Program-made: the position numbers and the translations under genes
The notes under the pieces: model-generated
What the model was told of the DNA's origin: nothing
The model's database searches: none
The model's input: only the letters and a program-made list of their open reading frames with translations
Shown: positions 37,688 to 46,523 of the stretch, in pieces
How positions within the stretch are numbered: position 1 is the stretch's first letter
Layout: each line of letters begins with the position of its first letter
From: Sporosarcina sp. JAI121
GTDB lineage: Bacteria > Bacillota > Bacilli > Bacillales_A > Planococcaceae
Direction: 5' to 3'
Assembly: GCF_013408665.1 (NCBI RefSeq)
Contig: NZ_JACCCL010000001.1
Span: forward strand, 1,875,136 to 1,939,135
Length of the DNA stretch: 64,000 nt

Positions 37688-38953
37688 TTACGCCGAGTCT
37701 TTCTCATTATCCAAGTGAACTCGGGTACCGTCCTCTGTTAAAAGAATCGGATTTGATTGCCCCAAGACAGAATCTTTTGTAATGACACATTCTGAAACTT
37801 CATCAAGTGAAGGCAGTTCGTACATTACGTCAAGCATGATATTTTCGATGATTGAACGCAGACCACGAGCACCTGTTTTCCGAGTGATTGCCTCTTTTGA
37901 AATTTCAAGCAATGCATCATCTTCGAAACGCAATGCAACACCATCAAGCTCAAACATTTTTTGGTATTGCTTCACAATTGCATTTTTCGGAAGCGTCAGG
38001 ATCTGATAGAGTGTGTCTTCGCTCAACTGTTCAAGACTTGCAAGAACAGGCAAACGACCGATGAATTCCGGGATCAGTCCGAAACGCTGAAGATCTTCCG
38101 GAATCAGTTTTGCAAGGTAAGATTCCTCTTCGTTGACAGTGTTTGGATCAGCACCGAATCCGATCACTTTTTGACCGATACGACGCTTGATGATTTCTTC
38201 GATGCCGTCGAATGCTCCCCCAACAATAAAGAGGATATTCGTCGTATCGATTTGGATGAATTCTTGATGAGGGTGTTTGCGACCGCCTTGTGGTGGCACG
38301 CTCGCAACGGTCCCTTCAAGGATTTTAAGAAGTGCCTGTTGGACGCCTTCCCCTGATACATCTCGAGTAATGGACGCATTTTCGGATTTCCGTGCAACTT
38401 TATCGATTTCATCAATATAGATGATCCCTTTTTCTGCACGTTCCACATCGTAATCTGCCGCTTGAATCAGTTTCAACAGAATATTCTCAACGTCTTCACC
38501 GACATAGCCTGCTTCAGTCAATGAAGTAGCATCCGCAATCGCGAACGGTACATCAAGAATCCTTGCAAGAGTCTGTGCGAGTAGTGTTTTCCCGCTGCCG
38601 GTAGGACCGATTAAAACAATATTGGATTTCGATAATTCAACATCATCAATCTTACTATTCGAGTTGACACGTTTATAATGATTATAGACAGCAACCGAAA
38701 GAGATTTCTTTGCACGATCCTGCCCAATCAGGTATTCATCGAGTATACTCTGTATTTCTTTCGGCTTCGGAACGTCTTTCAGCTCGAATCCTTCTTCAAG
38801 GCCGACTTCCTCTTCGACGATTTCAGCACAAAGTTCAACACATTCATCACAAATATAGACGCCTTGACCAGCGACTAGCTTACGAACCTGCTCCTGGGAT
38901 TTCCCGCAAAAAGAACAGTTCAAGTTATCTTTTTCATCGTTAAATTTGAACAT
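37688..38953 (-). CDS. clpX: ATP-dependent unfoldase ClpX
   Basis: AAA+ unfoldase partner of ClpP. The frame opens at a GTG at 38962, but the ATG at 38953 ([18 protein letters not shown]) has AGGGGTG six bases upstream and is the standard start. The 421-residue protein shows the zinc-binding domain C-x2-C and CDECVELC, Walker [16 protein letters not shown], Walker [10 protein letters not shown], sensor and pore-loop GYVGEDVE, and the IGF-type ClpP loop in [11 protein letters not shown]. Followed by a terminator. Confidence 0.97.
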   Translation of the reverse strand: MFKFNDEKDNLNCSFCGKSQEQVRKLVAGQGVYICDECVELCAEIVEEEVGLEEGFELKDVPKPKEIQSILDEYLIGQDRAKKSLSVAVYNHYKRVNSNSKIDDVELSKSNIVLIGPTGSGKTLLAQTLARILDVPFAIADATSLTEAGYVGEDVENILLKLIQAADYDVERAEKGIIYIDEIDKVARKSENASITRDVSGEGVQQALLKILEGTVASVPPQGGRKHPHQEFIQIDTTNILFIVGGAFDGIEEIIKRRIGQKVIGFGADPNTVNEEESYLAKLIPEDLQRFGLIPEFIGRLPVLASLEQLSEDTLYQILTLPKNAIVKQYQKMFELDGVALRFEDDALLEISKEAITRKTGARGLRSIIENIMLDVMYELPSLDEVSECVITKDSVLGQSNPILLTEDGTRVHLDNEKDSA

Positions 38954-39059
38954 TATGCTCACCCCTATTCAAGTGACAATCTTACAAGATTCCCCGACTT
39001 TTATCAACTAATTAGAATTCTTCACTACACAGCAAGAAAGCTTATTAAGTCTTTCTATG

Positions 39060-39089
39060 AAAAACAAGGTACGGTCTTCCGTACCTTGT
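39060..39089 (-). terminator. Rho-independent terminator after tig
   Basis: Minus-strand ACAAGGTACGG-AAGA-CCGTACCTTGT perfect 11-bp stem followed by TTTTTC. Strong; 15 bp after the tig stop. Confidence 0.9.
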
Positions 39090-39104
39090 CCTTATTCCAC
39101 TTTA

Positions 39105-40391
39105 TTATTCAGTAATCTTTGCGTTTTCAACAAGGAATTCAACTGTTTTGTTAAAACGAAGATCGTTTTCAAGAACCGATGTTCCGCCAAGAGTCGTTTT
39201 GATCTGCTCAACATCCATGCCGAATTGTTCAGACATTTTTTCTAACTCTGCATTGATGTCTTCTTCAGCAACTTCGATGTTTTCAGCTTTACCGATTGCT
39301 TCAAGCGCCAATGAAACACGGACACGGTTTTGTGCATCGTCTTTCATTTGTGAACGAAGTGCTTCTTCATTCTGCCCGGAGAACTGGAAGTAAAGTTCAA
39401 GGTTCATACCTTGTGATTGAAGTCGTTGACCGAATTCTTCCATCATACGTTCAACTTCAGAATTAATCATCACTTCTGGAATTTCAACTTCCATGTTCTT
39501 AGCAGCTGCTTCAACTAGGTCATCACGAAGTGCTGTTTCAGATGCAGATTTTTTCTCTTCCAAAGTTTTTTCTTTCAACTTTGTACGCAATGCGTCAAGA
39601 CTTTCCACTTCTTCATCAATTTCTTTTGCAAGTTCGTCATCTAGTGCAGGAATTTCTTTAGTTTTGATTTCGTGGATTTTCACCTTGAAAATCGCTTTTT
39701 TGCCAGCAAGTTCTGCAGCGTGATATTCTTCAGGGAATGTCACTTCAACATCTTTTTCTTCGTCTTGTTTCAAGCCGACCAATTGCTCTTCGAATCCAGG
39801 AATGAATGAACCTGAACCGATTTCAAGGTCGTACTGTTCAGCTTTACCGCCATCGAAAAGTTCTCCATCAACAGAGCCTTCGAAGTCGATTTTCACTGTA
39901 TCGCCGTTTTCAACTGTACCGTCTTCTTTTACAGCCAATTCAGCGAATGCTTGTTGACGGTCTTTCAATTGCTCTTCGATTTCTTCGTCGGTAACTGCTG
40001 TTTCCTGACGTGTTACTTCAAGACCTTTATAGTCGCCAAGTTTCACTTCAGGCTTCAATGTGATAAGTGCTTTGAAAATAAGCTCTTTTCCTTTTTCCAT
40101 TTGTTCGATGTCGATTTCAGGACGATCGATCGGCTCGACGCCTGCTTCGTCAAGAGCATTTGAATATGCTTCTGGTAGGATGAAATCAAGTGCTTCATTA
40201 TAAAGTGATTCTACGCCATACATTTTTTCAAACATTTGACGTGGCATTTTCCCTTTACGGAATCCTGGCGCTTGAACCGTTTTCACGACTTTCTTGAATG
40301 CTTTATCAAGACCTGCTGTTACTACTTCTGCAGGTACTTCTACTGTTAGAGTCCCTTTGTTTCCTTCTTGTTTTTCCCATTTAACTGACAT
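39105..40391 (-). CDS. tig: Trigger factor (ribosome-associated chaperone)
   Basis: Binds nascent chains at ribosomal protein L23 and has peptidyl-prolyl isomerase activity. The open frame begins at 40457, but the ATG at 40391 ([20 protein letters not shown]) has GGAGG nine bases upstream and is the family start, giving 428 residues. The ribosome-binding signature [16 protein letters not shown], the FKBP-like domain (about 160-245, [17 protein letters not shown]) and a long C-terminal helical region (245-428) are visible. Confidence 0.97.
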   Translation of the reverse strand: MSVKWEKQEGNKGTLTVEVPAEVVTAGLDKAFKKVVKTVQAPGFRKGKMPRQMFEKMYGVESLYNEALDFILPEAYSNALDEAGVEPIDRPEIDIEQMEKGKELIFKALITLKPEVKLGDYKGLEVTRQETAVTDEEIEEQLKDRQQAFAELAVKEDGTVENGDTVKIDFEGSVDGELFDGGKAEQYDLEIGSGSFIPGFEEQLVGLKQDEEKDVEVTFPEEYHAAELAGKKAIFKVKIHEIKTKEIPALDDELAKEIDEEVESLDALRTKLKEKTLEEKKSASETALRDDLVEAAAKNMEVEIPEVMINSEVERMMEEFGQRLQSQGMNLELYFQFSGQNEEALRSQMKDDAQNRVRVSLALEAIGKAENIEVAEEDINAELEKMSEQFGMDVEQIKTTLGGTSVLENDLRFNKTVEFLVENAKITE

Positions 40392-40501
40392 AATTAAATA
40401 CCTCCGAATCATTTTGGCCAATATCTTTTCGTACGTATATACTCCATTGACAACCATTTTAGTATATCATAGTCTTTTCATCTTTCAACAGATTTCGCAC
40501 T

Positions 40502-41485
40502 TTATGAAAGGTCCGAATCGTTGTCAATCTGCTGGATAAGTAAGTTGAGAGCTGTCTCAGGCACACGCTCACCTGAAAACAGGCTTTCTATGTAATTTAC
40601 ATAAGCTGCCGCGACTTCTACCGCTTGATAATCCCCCCATCCGAAAGGGAATGCAGTAATTGCGAATTTCTCAATAAGACCTTGCGCCATCTGTAACCTG
40701 GAAGGATCTTGAAATAGTAGACGTTCAATTTCCTCGCGTACCTTTTTCGTCAATTCATCCTGTCCCGGCAATGTCATTTCCGCTGGTACAATAGGTTTTT
40801 CCCAACCGAATTTACGGACGATAAGTTTTCCTGTATAACCCGTTTGGTGCAGAAGTGTCAAAGCGAATGTGAGGGCTAAGGGCGCCACATCATCTCGCTC
40901 GGCAATCGTCACAAGAAGCGGCGCTATAGCAGACAAGTCACTTCCTTCAAGTGAGGCAAGCGCATACTGTTGTGTCATTGCATCCATCTTCATGAATTCG
41001 TCTATTGTGAAGGTTTTCATTTGAATGCCCGGCTCTTCGTGCGCATAGCGCTCTGATAACCGTCCATTCAATTCCCGCAGATAATTGAATTTATTCAGCA
41101 TTTCCGGCGGGACGATCCCCTCATCGATTAACGCATCGATCGTCATTTCAACTTCGTCGTACTCCTGCAACTGAATGCTGATAGTCAAATACAGTTCCAT
41201 TGCATCGACGTAGTCAGCGGTTCCACTATGAAGAAGCCTTGCTGCTATTTCCTTTGCTCGTAGAAAGTCCTTTGTTTCGTAAAGGGCGACAGCGTAAGGG
41301 CCTAGAAATTCCGGATGGTCAGGTTCATAAACGATTGCCTGGTCAAATGCTTCCACCGCCAGTTCATATTCCTCTTGGTCAACGGCTAAATGGCCTTTTT
41401 CAACGAGTTTTTCAAATGTCCCTGGAAAGACAATAACATTTTCTTTTTTCCTGAGTCTTCCGTACTTCCTTCTCAATACGCTCAC
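40502..41485 (-). CDS. TPR-repeat protein (YsoA-like)
   Basis: A 327-residue cytoplasmic protein with tetratricopeptide repeats near the N-terminus: LVEKGHLAVDQEEYELAVEA, FDQAIVYEPDHPEFLGPYAV, and a further helical pair before the C-terminal region of about 200 residues. In Bacillus ysoA, a TPR gene, lies immediately upstream of tig, which matches this position and length. The function is unknown; probably a scaffold or regulatory binding protein. Confidence 0.85.
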   Translation of the reverse strand: MSVLRRKYGRLRKKENVIVFPGTFEKLVEKGHLAVDQEEYELAVEAFDQAIVYEPDHPEFLGPYAVALYETKDFLRAKEIAARLLHSGTADYVDAMELYLTISIQLQEYDEVEMTIDALIDEGIVPPEMLNKFNYLRELNGRLSERYAHEEPGIQMKTFTIDEFMKMDAMTQQYALASLEGSDLSAIAPLLVTIAERDDVAPLALTFALTLLHQTGYTGKLIVRKFGWEKPIVPAEMTLPGQDELTKKVREEIERLLFQDPSRLQMAQGLIEKFAITAFPFGWGDYQAVEVAAAYVNYIESLFSGERVPETALNLLIQQIDNDSDLS

Positions 41486-41548
41486 CTTCTTTCATTCATT
41501 TCCCACTATATCACAGCGATTTCGAATTTAACATTGATTGACGGGCGA

Positions 41549-41671
41549 TTAACCAAAAAATCGTAGTAATTCAAGAATACGTGGAGGATTCTCCGTAATA
41601 AACGCTTCAACGCTCGGGGATGTCTCCCGCTGGTTTAGGGCTTTTACATATCTACTTCTTCCCCTACTATT
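41549..41671 (-). pseudogene. Short orphan coding tail, gene remnant
   Basis: Within the 368-bp gap 41486-41853, one minus-strand frame after a TGA reads 40 codons to a TAA: RGRSRYVKALNQRETSPSVE continuing to ILELLRFFG. It looks like a protein C-terminus but has no start or ribosome site, so it is probably a fragment of a decayed gene, perhaps a mobile-element gene; family not recognised. A 26-codon frame (41667-41747, MFPIGYFIKPLNPIKHPKHY) lies just upstream and may belong to the same remnant. The rest of the gap holds the KGG-gene terminator at 41758-41810. Confidence 0.35.
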
Positions 41672-41757
41672 TCATGTTCCTTCTATAGTAATGCTTCGGA
41701 TGCTTTATCGGATTAAGCGGTTTAATAAAATATCCGATTGGGAACATACTTTTTCTA

Positions 41758-41810
41758 ACGAAAAGGGATATCCTACGAGTCAAAAAATCGACTCATGGGA
41801 TATCCCTCTT
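41758..41810 (-). terminator. Rho-independent terminator after the KGG gene
   Basis: Minus-strand GAGGGATATCC...GGATATCCCTTTTC with a second inner GAGTC/GACTC stem; ends in TTTTC. Located 44 bp after the stop of the gene at 41854-42036. Confidence 0.75.
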
Positions 41811-41853
41811 CAGATTATTACTCGGGGTCTATTTGAAGAGTAATTAAGAATTT

Positions 41854-42036
41854 TTATTTGTTGTCATTATCGTTGCGTTGTTTCGCCCGAGCTTCTCCGC
41901 CTTTTTGTCCGATCTCCTCGTAAAACTCTCTTCCGTGATTTGCGGAGGTAGCTTCCCCACCTTTACGTCCCGCTTCTTCGACAGTCATGTTACCATTCTT
42001 GTTTCTGCTGCGATTGTTCTGGTTGTTCTTAGCCAT
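41854..42036 (-). CDS. KGG-repeat stress protein (GsiB/YciG-like)
   Basis: Small hydrophilic protein of the KGG family linked to general stress and desiccation. The longest frame starts at 42075, but the ATG at 42036 has GAAGGAGG eight bases upstream and is the likely start, giving 60 residues: MAKNNQNNRSRNKNGNMTVE, then AGRKGGEATSANHGREFYEE and a second KGGEARAKQRND repeat. The two KGG motifs are the family hallmark. Probably sigma-B or sporulation controlled, but no promoter was recognised. Confidence 0.85.
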   Translation of the reverse strand: MAKNNQNNRSRNKNGNMTVEEAGRKGGEATSANHGREFYEEIGQKGGEARAKQRNDNDNK

Positions 42037-42293
42037 GAATAATTCCTCCTTCGTTTTTTTGAGTTTCGAACTCACTCATTATCTTCCCGCCTTCTAGTGA
42101 ATTAAACATCTCTATTATAAATTTTGTTTGAGTTTATACACCAAAAATATTCAAATAGATAGGTAGTTTTATTTTGTATACACTCGAGATGTTTGTTGAA
42201 CGGTTTGCAGATTCGGATATAAAAGCATTATAGGCAATGGCCTTTCCCCCACCAGCCACTTGTGAATAGGCTAAGTGGAACAGGGGGATGAAA

Positions 42294-42572
42294 ATGACTA
42301 GAAATTTTCAAGGCGGTAATAGGCATCGTGATTTCGATCGGGATTTTAGGCGTCACGACTTTGATCGTGATTTTAGGCATCGCAACTTTGATCGCGGTTT
42401 TGGGGGATTTGGTGAATTTGGGGGTCCTTTAATCGGGGGATTAGCAGGTACCCTGCTTGGTAACGCATTGTTCCCGGGATATGGATACTCTGGATATCCA
42501 CCGTATGGATACCCTTATTACGGGTATCCGCCTTATGGTTATCAACCATACGGGTATTACGGCCCTTATTAA
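42294..42572 (+). CDS. Tyr/Gly-rich repeat protein, possible spore coat protein
   Basis: The longest frame starts at 42288, directly touching AGGGGG; the ATG at 42294 has that site at six bases and is preferred (92 residues). The N-terminal part is built of three 9-residue repeats of type RDFDRDFRR, encoded by three 27-bp DNA repeats at 42327-42407. A short hydrophobic glycine-rich segment (GPLIGGLAGTLLGNALF) follows, then a Tyr/Pro/Gly tail of YGYPPYG repeats. Such composition is common in cross-linked spore coat proteins, but the function is inferred. It is the only plus-strand gene in this block and has a strong terminator. Confidence 0.7.
   Translation: MTRNFQGGNRHRDFDRDFRRHDFDRDFRHRNFDRGFGGFGEFGGPLIGGLAGTLLGNALFPGYGYSGYPPYGYPYYGYPPYGYQPYGYYGPY
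42327..42407 (+). repeat. Three tandem 27-bp coding repeats
   Basis: Units at 42327, 42354 and 42381 share a GATTTCGATCGGGATTTTAG-like core and encode FDRDFRxR repeats in the Tyr/Gly-rich protein. Sequence drift is moderate between units. Confidence 0.7.
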
Positions 42573-42577
42573 ATAAA

Positions 42578-42624
42578 GAAAACACGCTCAGTATCCGGAG
42601 TTCCGGTCGCTTAGCGTGTTTTAT
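42578..42624 (+). terminator. Rho-independent terminator of the Tyr/Gly-rich gene
   Basis: AAACACGCT...AGCGTGTTT outer stem with an inner CCGGAGTTCCGG stem, followed by TTTATT, just after the stop codon. Confidence 0.85.
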
Positions 42625-42731
42625 TATTCATTTGTTCGACGGTAAGAATAACGATGAATTTTGTGACCTATTGAAGCGGCACACCTGCTCATTTGTTTAA
42701 CCAAAGTACTTCCGCTATTACTACAACTATT

Positions 42732-43772
42732 TTAAGATGAGAAGTTCTTGTTAGTAGTAGCTAAATGTTTGGCATACTGAATCATGTTTATCGCAAAATC
42801 TAATTCGCAATTATAAATTATGGGGGGGCCAGGCCGCCAATTCACTTCAAATAACCATATTCTCTGGTTTTCATCAATTCCAATGTCAATCCCTAGTTCA
42901 TCGAACGAGACACCATCGTATAAAGTATCAAAATGGTTAGAAAAGCTTAATGAAAAGTGTTCAAGCGTTCTTTTGACATTGAACCAATCATCCTTAAATT
43001 CTTTTCGTAGAAAATCATCAAGAAAAGCCGTATACCCACCACTCCCTAAATTTGATGTATTACTTCCCAAAGCTCCTATACGAGGGTAAATGGATGTAAT
43101 GACCCATTTTCCCTCTCCATTTTTTTGAACATGCAAACGGAAGTCATATACATGGCCAGACTTTATTTGACATGAAATAAATTTTTGAACCAAATATTCT
43201 TGTTCTTGAATTTTAAGTAAGGCCAAGTCCAGCAACTCTTGTTTCTTATATATCGAAATTTGACCAGCGTTATTAACTTTGAAATTTTGATTATCTTCTT
43301 TTTCAATGAAAAGGATACCGGAGCCTTGGTGTCCCGAAAGAGGTTTCATGACGACTTTCGAATATAGGTCAATTATCTCCAATAACTTTTCAACATCAGT
43401 TAATACAAGCGTTGGAATCAAGTATTGTCTGAAATCCTTGCCTCTCTTAATCCTTTTATAGACACCCCATTTATCGCCGACTGAATGACAAGTAAATGGA
43501 ATCCTCTTGGATAAATAATCTACGGTCCGCTCTCCTTTTTCAGTCAAAGGATAACTTGCATTATAAATGACGTCCGGAAATGGATATTTCTTATCAATCC
43601 ATACACCATTTTCATAATACTTCCCGATTATTGTTTGATTTACAATATCAACTTTAGCTGGAGTAAAGTAAAAAAACTCCACACCTTCAGCTTTCGCCAC
43701 AACTGAATAAGCGTATGCCTTTTTTACTTTACGTGGATCTTTCCTATGATGTAGCATGCCGATTAAGGTCAT
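42732..43772 (-). CDS. YheC/YheD-family ATP-grasp coat-associated protein
   Basis: Member of the YheCD (endospore coat-associated) family, which contains an ATP-grasp fold. The 346-residue protein shows PFPDVIYNASYPLTEKGERT, the nucleotide-binding run YSKVVMKPLSGHQGSGILFI, EQEYLVQKFISCQIKSGHVY, and the C-terminal GIDIGIDENQRIWLFEVNWR with its Asp/Glu-Asn metal-binding part. AAGGGGAGT precedes the ATG. It is downstream of the CotZ-like gene. The reaction and substrate are unknown. Confidence 0.87.
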   Translation of the reverse strand: MTLIGMLHHRKDPRKVKKAYAYSVVAKAEGVEFFYFTPAKVDIVNQTIIGKYYENGVWIDKKYPFPDVIYNASYPLTEKGERTVDYLSKRIPFTCHSVGDKWGVYKRIKRGKDFRQYLIPTLVLTDVEKLLEIIDLYSKVVMKPLSGHQGSGILFIEKEDNQNFKVNNAGQISIYKKQELLDLALLKIQEQEYLVQKFISCQIKSGHVYDFRLHVQKNGEGKWVITSIYPRIGALGSNTSNLGSGGYTAFLDDFLRKEFKDDWFNVKRTLEHFSLSFSNHFDTLYDGVSFDELGIDIGIDENQRIWLFEVNWRPGPPIIYNCELDFAINMIQYAKHLATTNKNFSS

Positions 43773-43930
43773 ATTTTTTCAACTCCCCTTATAAAAGAAG
43801 TCCTTCTAAGAACATTAGTAGAAAGGACTATCAGTACTTCACTTTTCATTAGATTGTAAAACCTTTTGTAAATCCTAGATAATTGATTTTCATTCTTTTT
43901 ATATCGACAAACCTGACATGTCATTCGTTT

Positions 43931-44371
43931 CTACCACTTATGTCCAACAATGATACTTTGACGATTTACTAGTTTAGGGCTGATACACTGAATACTACAA
44001 AAACACTGTATAGATATCATCACTTTACTATTGGTCCTTTCCAATCGATAAGGAGTGTCTATTGTATCTATACAGTTCCCTTCTACATCAAATGGACGCA
44101 ATAGCGATAGTTGGACAGATGAGTTTGTTAAATCTTCTATACGGAAAAAGCAAGTTCTAAATGGGATTTGTGAAGCTGAGGTAATTCCGATGGCAAAATA
44201 TGGTTCAACAGTCGCAGAGGAATATAATATAAACGGGATAGTTTCCTGGAGTATACCTTGAAAGATTGGTAATTTAGCCTTGTTCTGAATTTCAAGTATT
44301 GTCTTCAAAGTAGATTTAACACAACAAACCGATTCATCTTCATTCTCTTTTCCATGTCCATATTCAATCAT
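43931..44371 (-). CDS. CotY/CotZ-family spore outer coat protein
   Basis: CotZ/CotY/ExsY proteins form the cysteine-rich outer crust. The 146-residue protein begins MIEYGHGKENEDESVCCVKS, then ILEIQNKA, IPFILYSSATVEPYFAIGIT, RTCFFRIEDLTNSSVQLSLL and IQCFCSIQCISPKLVNRQSI. The pattern of ETIPFILY, FFRIE, LLRP and the C-x-C-x3-C stretch close to the C-terminus matches the family, though it has fewer cysteines than B. subtilis CotZ. It lies between two ATP-grasp genes, 19 bp after the upstream one, with GGAGTG before the ATG. Confidence 0.85.
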   Translation of the reverse strand: MIEYGHGKENEDESVCCVKSTLKTILEIQNKAKLPIFQGILQETIPFILYSSATVEPYFAIGITSASQIPFRTCFFRIEDLTNSSVQLSLLRPFDVEGNCIDTIDTPYRLERTNSKVMISIQCFCSIQCISPKLVNRQSIIVGHKW

Positions 44372-44390
44372 AATTTATTCACTCCAAAAG

Positions 44391-45608
44391 TTATATTGGC
44401 TCAATATAAAAACGGATTTCCTTTGCAGCTTCTTTTGCTATGCTCATTGCTTCTTCTTTATTATCTGAGGAAGCCAACACATATCCATATCGATCACCCA
44501 TGGATAATGGCGGGTGTAAAATCTTCCCTTTTTTAGGTTTAATAAAAACTTCCTCTATCCCCGGAAGCCTGGAGCAACGGTTTTTTCCAGTCACCTTTAT
44601 TAATGTACCTGTAGAGTCACTCGTCAAATAATGCGCATAAACAAACCTATTGAATTTTCTCTCGAGATTAGGCTCTTGTCCCAAAAATATCTTTATTGTC
44701 TCTTCAACTAAATTAATGCCAAAAGCTGTTTCAATCATTCGATTCATCCCCCCCCCTGATATTCGAGGGTTTATTTCAATTAGTTTCCATTCATGATTAA
44801 TTAAACGCATTTCTATATGGCAGGATCCATTTTTCAATTTAAACCGATCCAATACCAAACAGACCGTTTCATAGATTTTATTGTAAAAAACCCTATCCAT
44901 ATCTCCTAACAGACAATAACCGGTAACAATAAAATGATTGAAAAAAGTTATTTCCTGTTCAATGACAGCCACGATATGTACTTTTCCATTGTACACACAG
45001 GCTTCTATCAAATATTGAGGCCCATCTAAATATTCCTCTATCAATATTTCGTTGCTACCTTTTTTTACTAATGTATTTATAGACTGAGCTAATTGCCTTT
45101 CATCTTCGACAAATAATACATCTTTAGAGCCAGATGAAACGGGTGTTTTCACAATTAATGGATATAACCCCCTTTGTTTGTCGATAAAGTCGATTAAGGA
45201 ATCATTTTTTTCATACCTTGTAAAATAGGGCGATACTGGAAGATCTTTTAAAAGTTCACGTGTTAAAACTTTATCTTCCATCATTACTAAGGGATCGGGG
45301 GACACTGAAGCCAAGCCAAATTCCTTTGACAACTTTGCAGCTACATGGACAAAAGGATCAATAAAACTTACTATTGCCCCTACTATTTTCCCTTGTTCTT
45401 GTATCTCTTTTATATTTCCCTTTAATAAATCATAATCTGATATCTCCATCAAAGTCATTTGATGAACATCGGGAAAATCAAGTCTATTTTCAAGGAAAAT
45501 TTCTCTGTCGGTTAATAACACAGTAAAAAAACCAAGCCTTTCAGCAGCTTTTATCGCCTCCCTGCTTGACCCGGATTTATTACTACCAATAAAAATAATT
45601 GTTTTCAT
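44391..45608 (-). CDS. ATP-grasp ligase of unknown substrate near coat genes
   Basis: The ATG at 45608 (MKTIIFIGSNKSGSSREAI) is preferred over the upstream TTG because AAGGATGG is correctly spaced; 405 residues. The protein has a preATP-grasp Rossmann-like domain, YPLIVKTPVSSGSKDVLFVE and EILIEEYLDGPQYLIEACVY of the ATP-grasp core, and the metal-binding HEWKLIEINPRISGGGMNRM. This layout resembles carbamoyl-phosphate-synthase-like and BtrJ/DdaF-type amino-acid ligases. Probably first gene of a coat operon with the CotZ-like and YheC genes. Activity and partner inferred. Confidence 0.85.
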   Translation of the reverse strand: MKTIIFIGSNKSGSSREAIKAAERLGFFTVLLTDREIFLENRLDFPDVHQMTLMEISDYDLLKGNIKEIQEQGKIVGAIVSFIDPFVHVAAKLSKEFGLASVSPDPLVMMEDKVLTRELLKDLPVSPYFTRYEKNDSLIDFIDKQRGLYPLIVKTPVSSGSKDVLFVEDERQLAQSINTLVKKGSNEILIEEYLDGPQYLIEACVYNGKVHIVAVIEQEITFFNHFIVTGYCLLGDMDRVFYNKIYETVCLVLDRFKLKNGSCHIEMRLINHEWKLIEINPRISGGGMNRMIETAFGINLVEETIKIFLGQEPNLERKFNRFVYAHYLTSDSTGTLIKVTGKNRCSRLPGIEEVFIKPKKGKILHPPLSMGDRYGYVLASSDNKEEAMSIAKEAAKEIRFYIEPI

Positions 45609-45665
45609 ATATTGGTACCATCCTTCCAAGAGACTTTGGTGGCATATTTAGTCTCTGTAAATATA

Positions 45666-45693
45666 GTATTCAATAGGGACTTGATTTGTTTGG
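45666..45693 (-). promoter_or_regulatory. Possible sigma-K-like promoter of coat-gene cluster
   Basis: Upstream of the ATP-grasp gene the minus strand reads AC, 17 bases, then AATACTATA, close to the sigma-K pattern AC-N16/17-CATAnnnTA (one mismatch, A for C). Only a weak match, but expected for late coat genes. Confidence 0.3.
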
Positions 45694-45712
45694 ACCACTT
45701 TCATGAACAAAA

Positions 45713-45922
45713 TCAAATCCAACAATGTAATAATTTGCCACACTCGATAAAAACATAAATCCGAGGAGCAATTCGGTATATCATTCTTGATATAACTTGC
45801 CAATTCCTTCTATCCAATGCGTCTGTTGATTTTGTAATTCGCCTTTTTTCCGCATATCTTGAAGTAAGAGACACAAAATCATGAAGCCTATCTGCATTGA
45901 AATAGTATCTGTTGGCCAACAC
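45713..45922 (-). CDS. Doubtful small ORF with good ribosome site
   Basis: A 69-codon frame with GGGAGG just upstream of its GTG/TTG start. The product MLANRYYFNADRLHDFVSLT is partly basic and ends IYVFIECGKLLHCWI, with no recognised domain. It lies in the 475-bp interval 45609-46083 between the coat operon and ars operon, where otherwise only the ars terminator and a possible coding tail (46010-46084) are seen. May be chance or a remnant. Confidence 0.25.
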   Translation of the reverse strand: MLANRYYFNADRLHDFVSLTSRYAEKRRITKSTDALDRRNWQVISRMIYRIAPRIYVFIECGKLLHCWI

Positions 45923-45972
45923 TTCCTCCCAGCTATTTTAAAAATTATTGGCTTATTCTTTTTCAGACCTTA

Positions 45973-46013
45973 AAAACGCAAAAGAGCCCACTCAGTGGAC
46001 TCTTTTGCGTTAA
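45973..46013 (-). terminator. Rho-independent terminator of the ars operon
   Basis: Minus-strand AACGCAAAAGAGTCCACT...AGTGGGCTCTTTTGCGTT nearly perfect hairpin followed by TTTAAGG. Located 71 bp after the arsC stop. Confidence 0.9.
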
Positions 46014-46083
46014 CAATTACTCGATCTATTATCTATAGCAAGTCCAGATTGGCCACCTGCTGTTTTTACTTCCCGAGTTAAAA

Positions 46084-46503
46084 TTATTCACCTGTCTTGG
46101 CGAAAAGTTCAATCCTTGCACCAATTTCATCCCGTACACGCTGGAAGAACGTCCATTTCTCCTCATCCGTTCCTTCTGCTTTTGCAGGGTCATCAAATCC
46201 CCAATGTTCACGTTTTACGTGCGGTGGTGTCAACGGACACTTATCAGCAGCATCCCCACAAAGAGTGACGATAAAATCTGCATTATGTAATATTTCAGGA
46301 TCAATAACATCCGACGTATGGGTCGATATATCGACGCCCGCTTCTTTCATCGCTTTTACAGCACTTGGATTGACACCATGCGCTTCAATTCCTGCACTGA
46401 GAACTTGCCATTCTTCGCCAAGATACTTTTTGCCCCAACCTTCAGCCATTTGGCTACGGCACGAGTTACCTGTACATAAGAAATAGAGTGTTTTTTTTGA
46501 CAT
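46084..46503 (-). CDS. arsC: Thioredoxin-coupled arsenate reductase ArsC
   Basis: Reduces arsenate to arsenite using thioredoxin. The ATG at 46503 ([20 protein letters not shown]) has AAGGGG well placed, giving 139 residues; the longer frame would run into arsB. The low-molecular-weight phosphatase-like loop [13 protein letters not shown] carries the nucleophilic Cys, and the second and third redox cysteines are in [16 protein letters not shown]. Last gene of arsR-arsB-arsC; the product arsenite would be exported by ArsB. Confidence 0.97.
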   Translation of the reverse strand: MSKKTLYFLCTGNSCRSQMAEGWGKKYLGEEWQVLSAGIEAHGVNPSAVKAMKEAGVDISTHTSDVIDPEILHNADFIVTLCGDAADKCPLTPPHVKREHWGFDDPAKAEGTDEEKWTFFQRVRDEIGARIELFAKTGE

Positions 46504-46523
46504 AATGAAAATCCCCTTTTTGG

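Noticed and set aside
40392-40457. N-terminal extension of trigger factor
   Set aside because: The first 22 residues do not match the family; strong GGAGG before the internal ATG.
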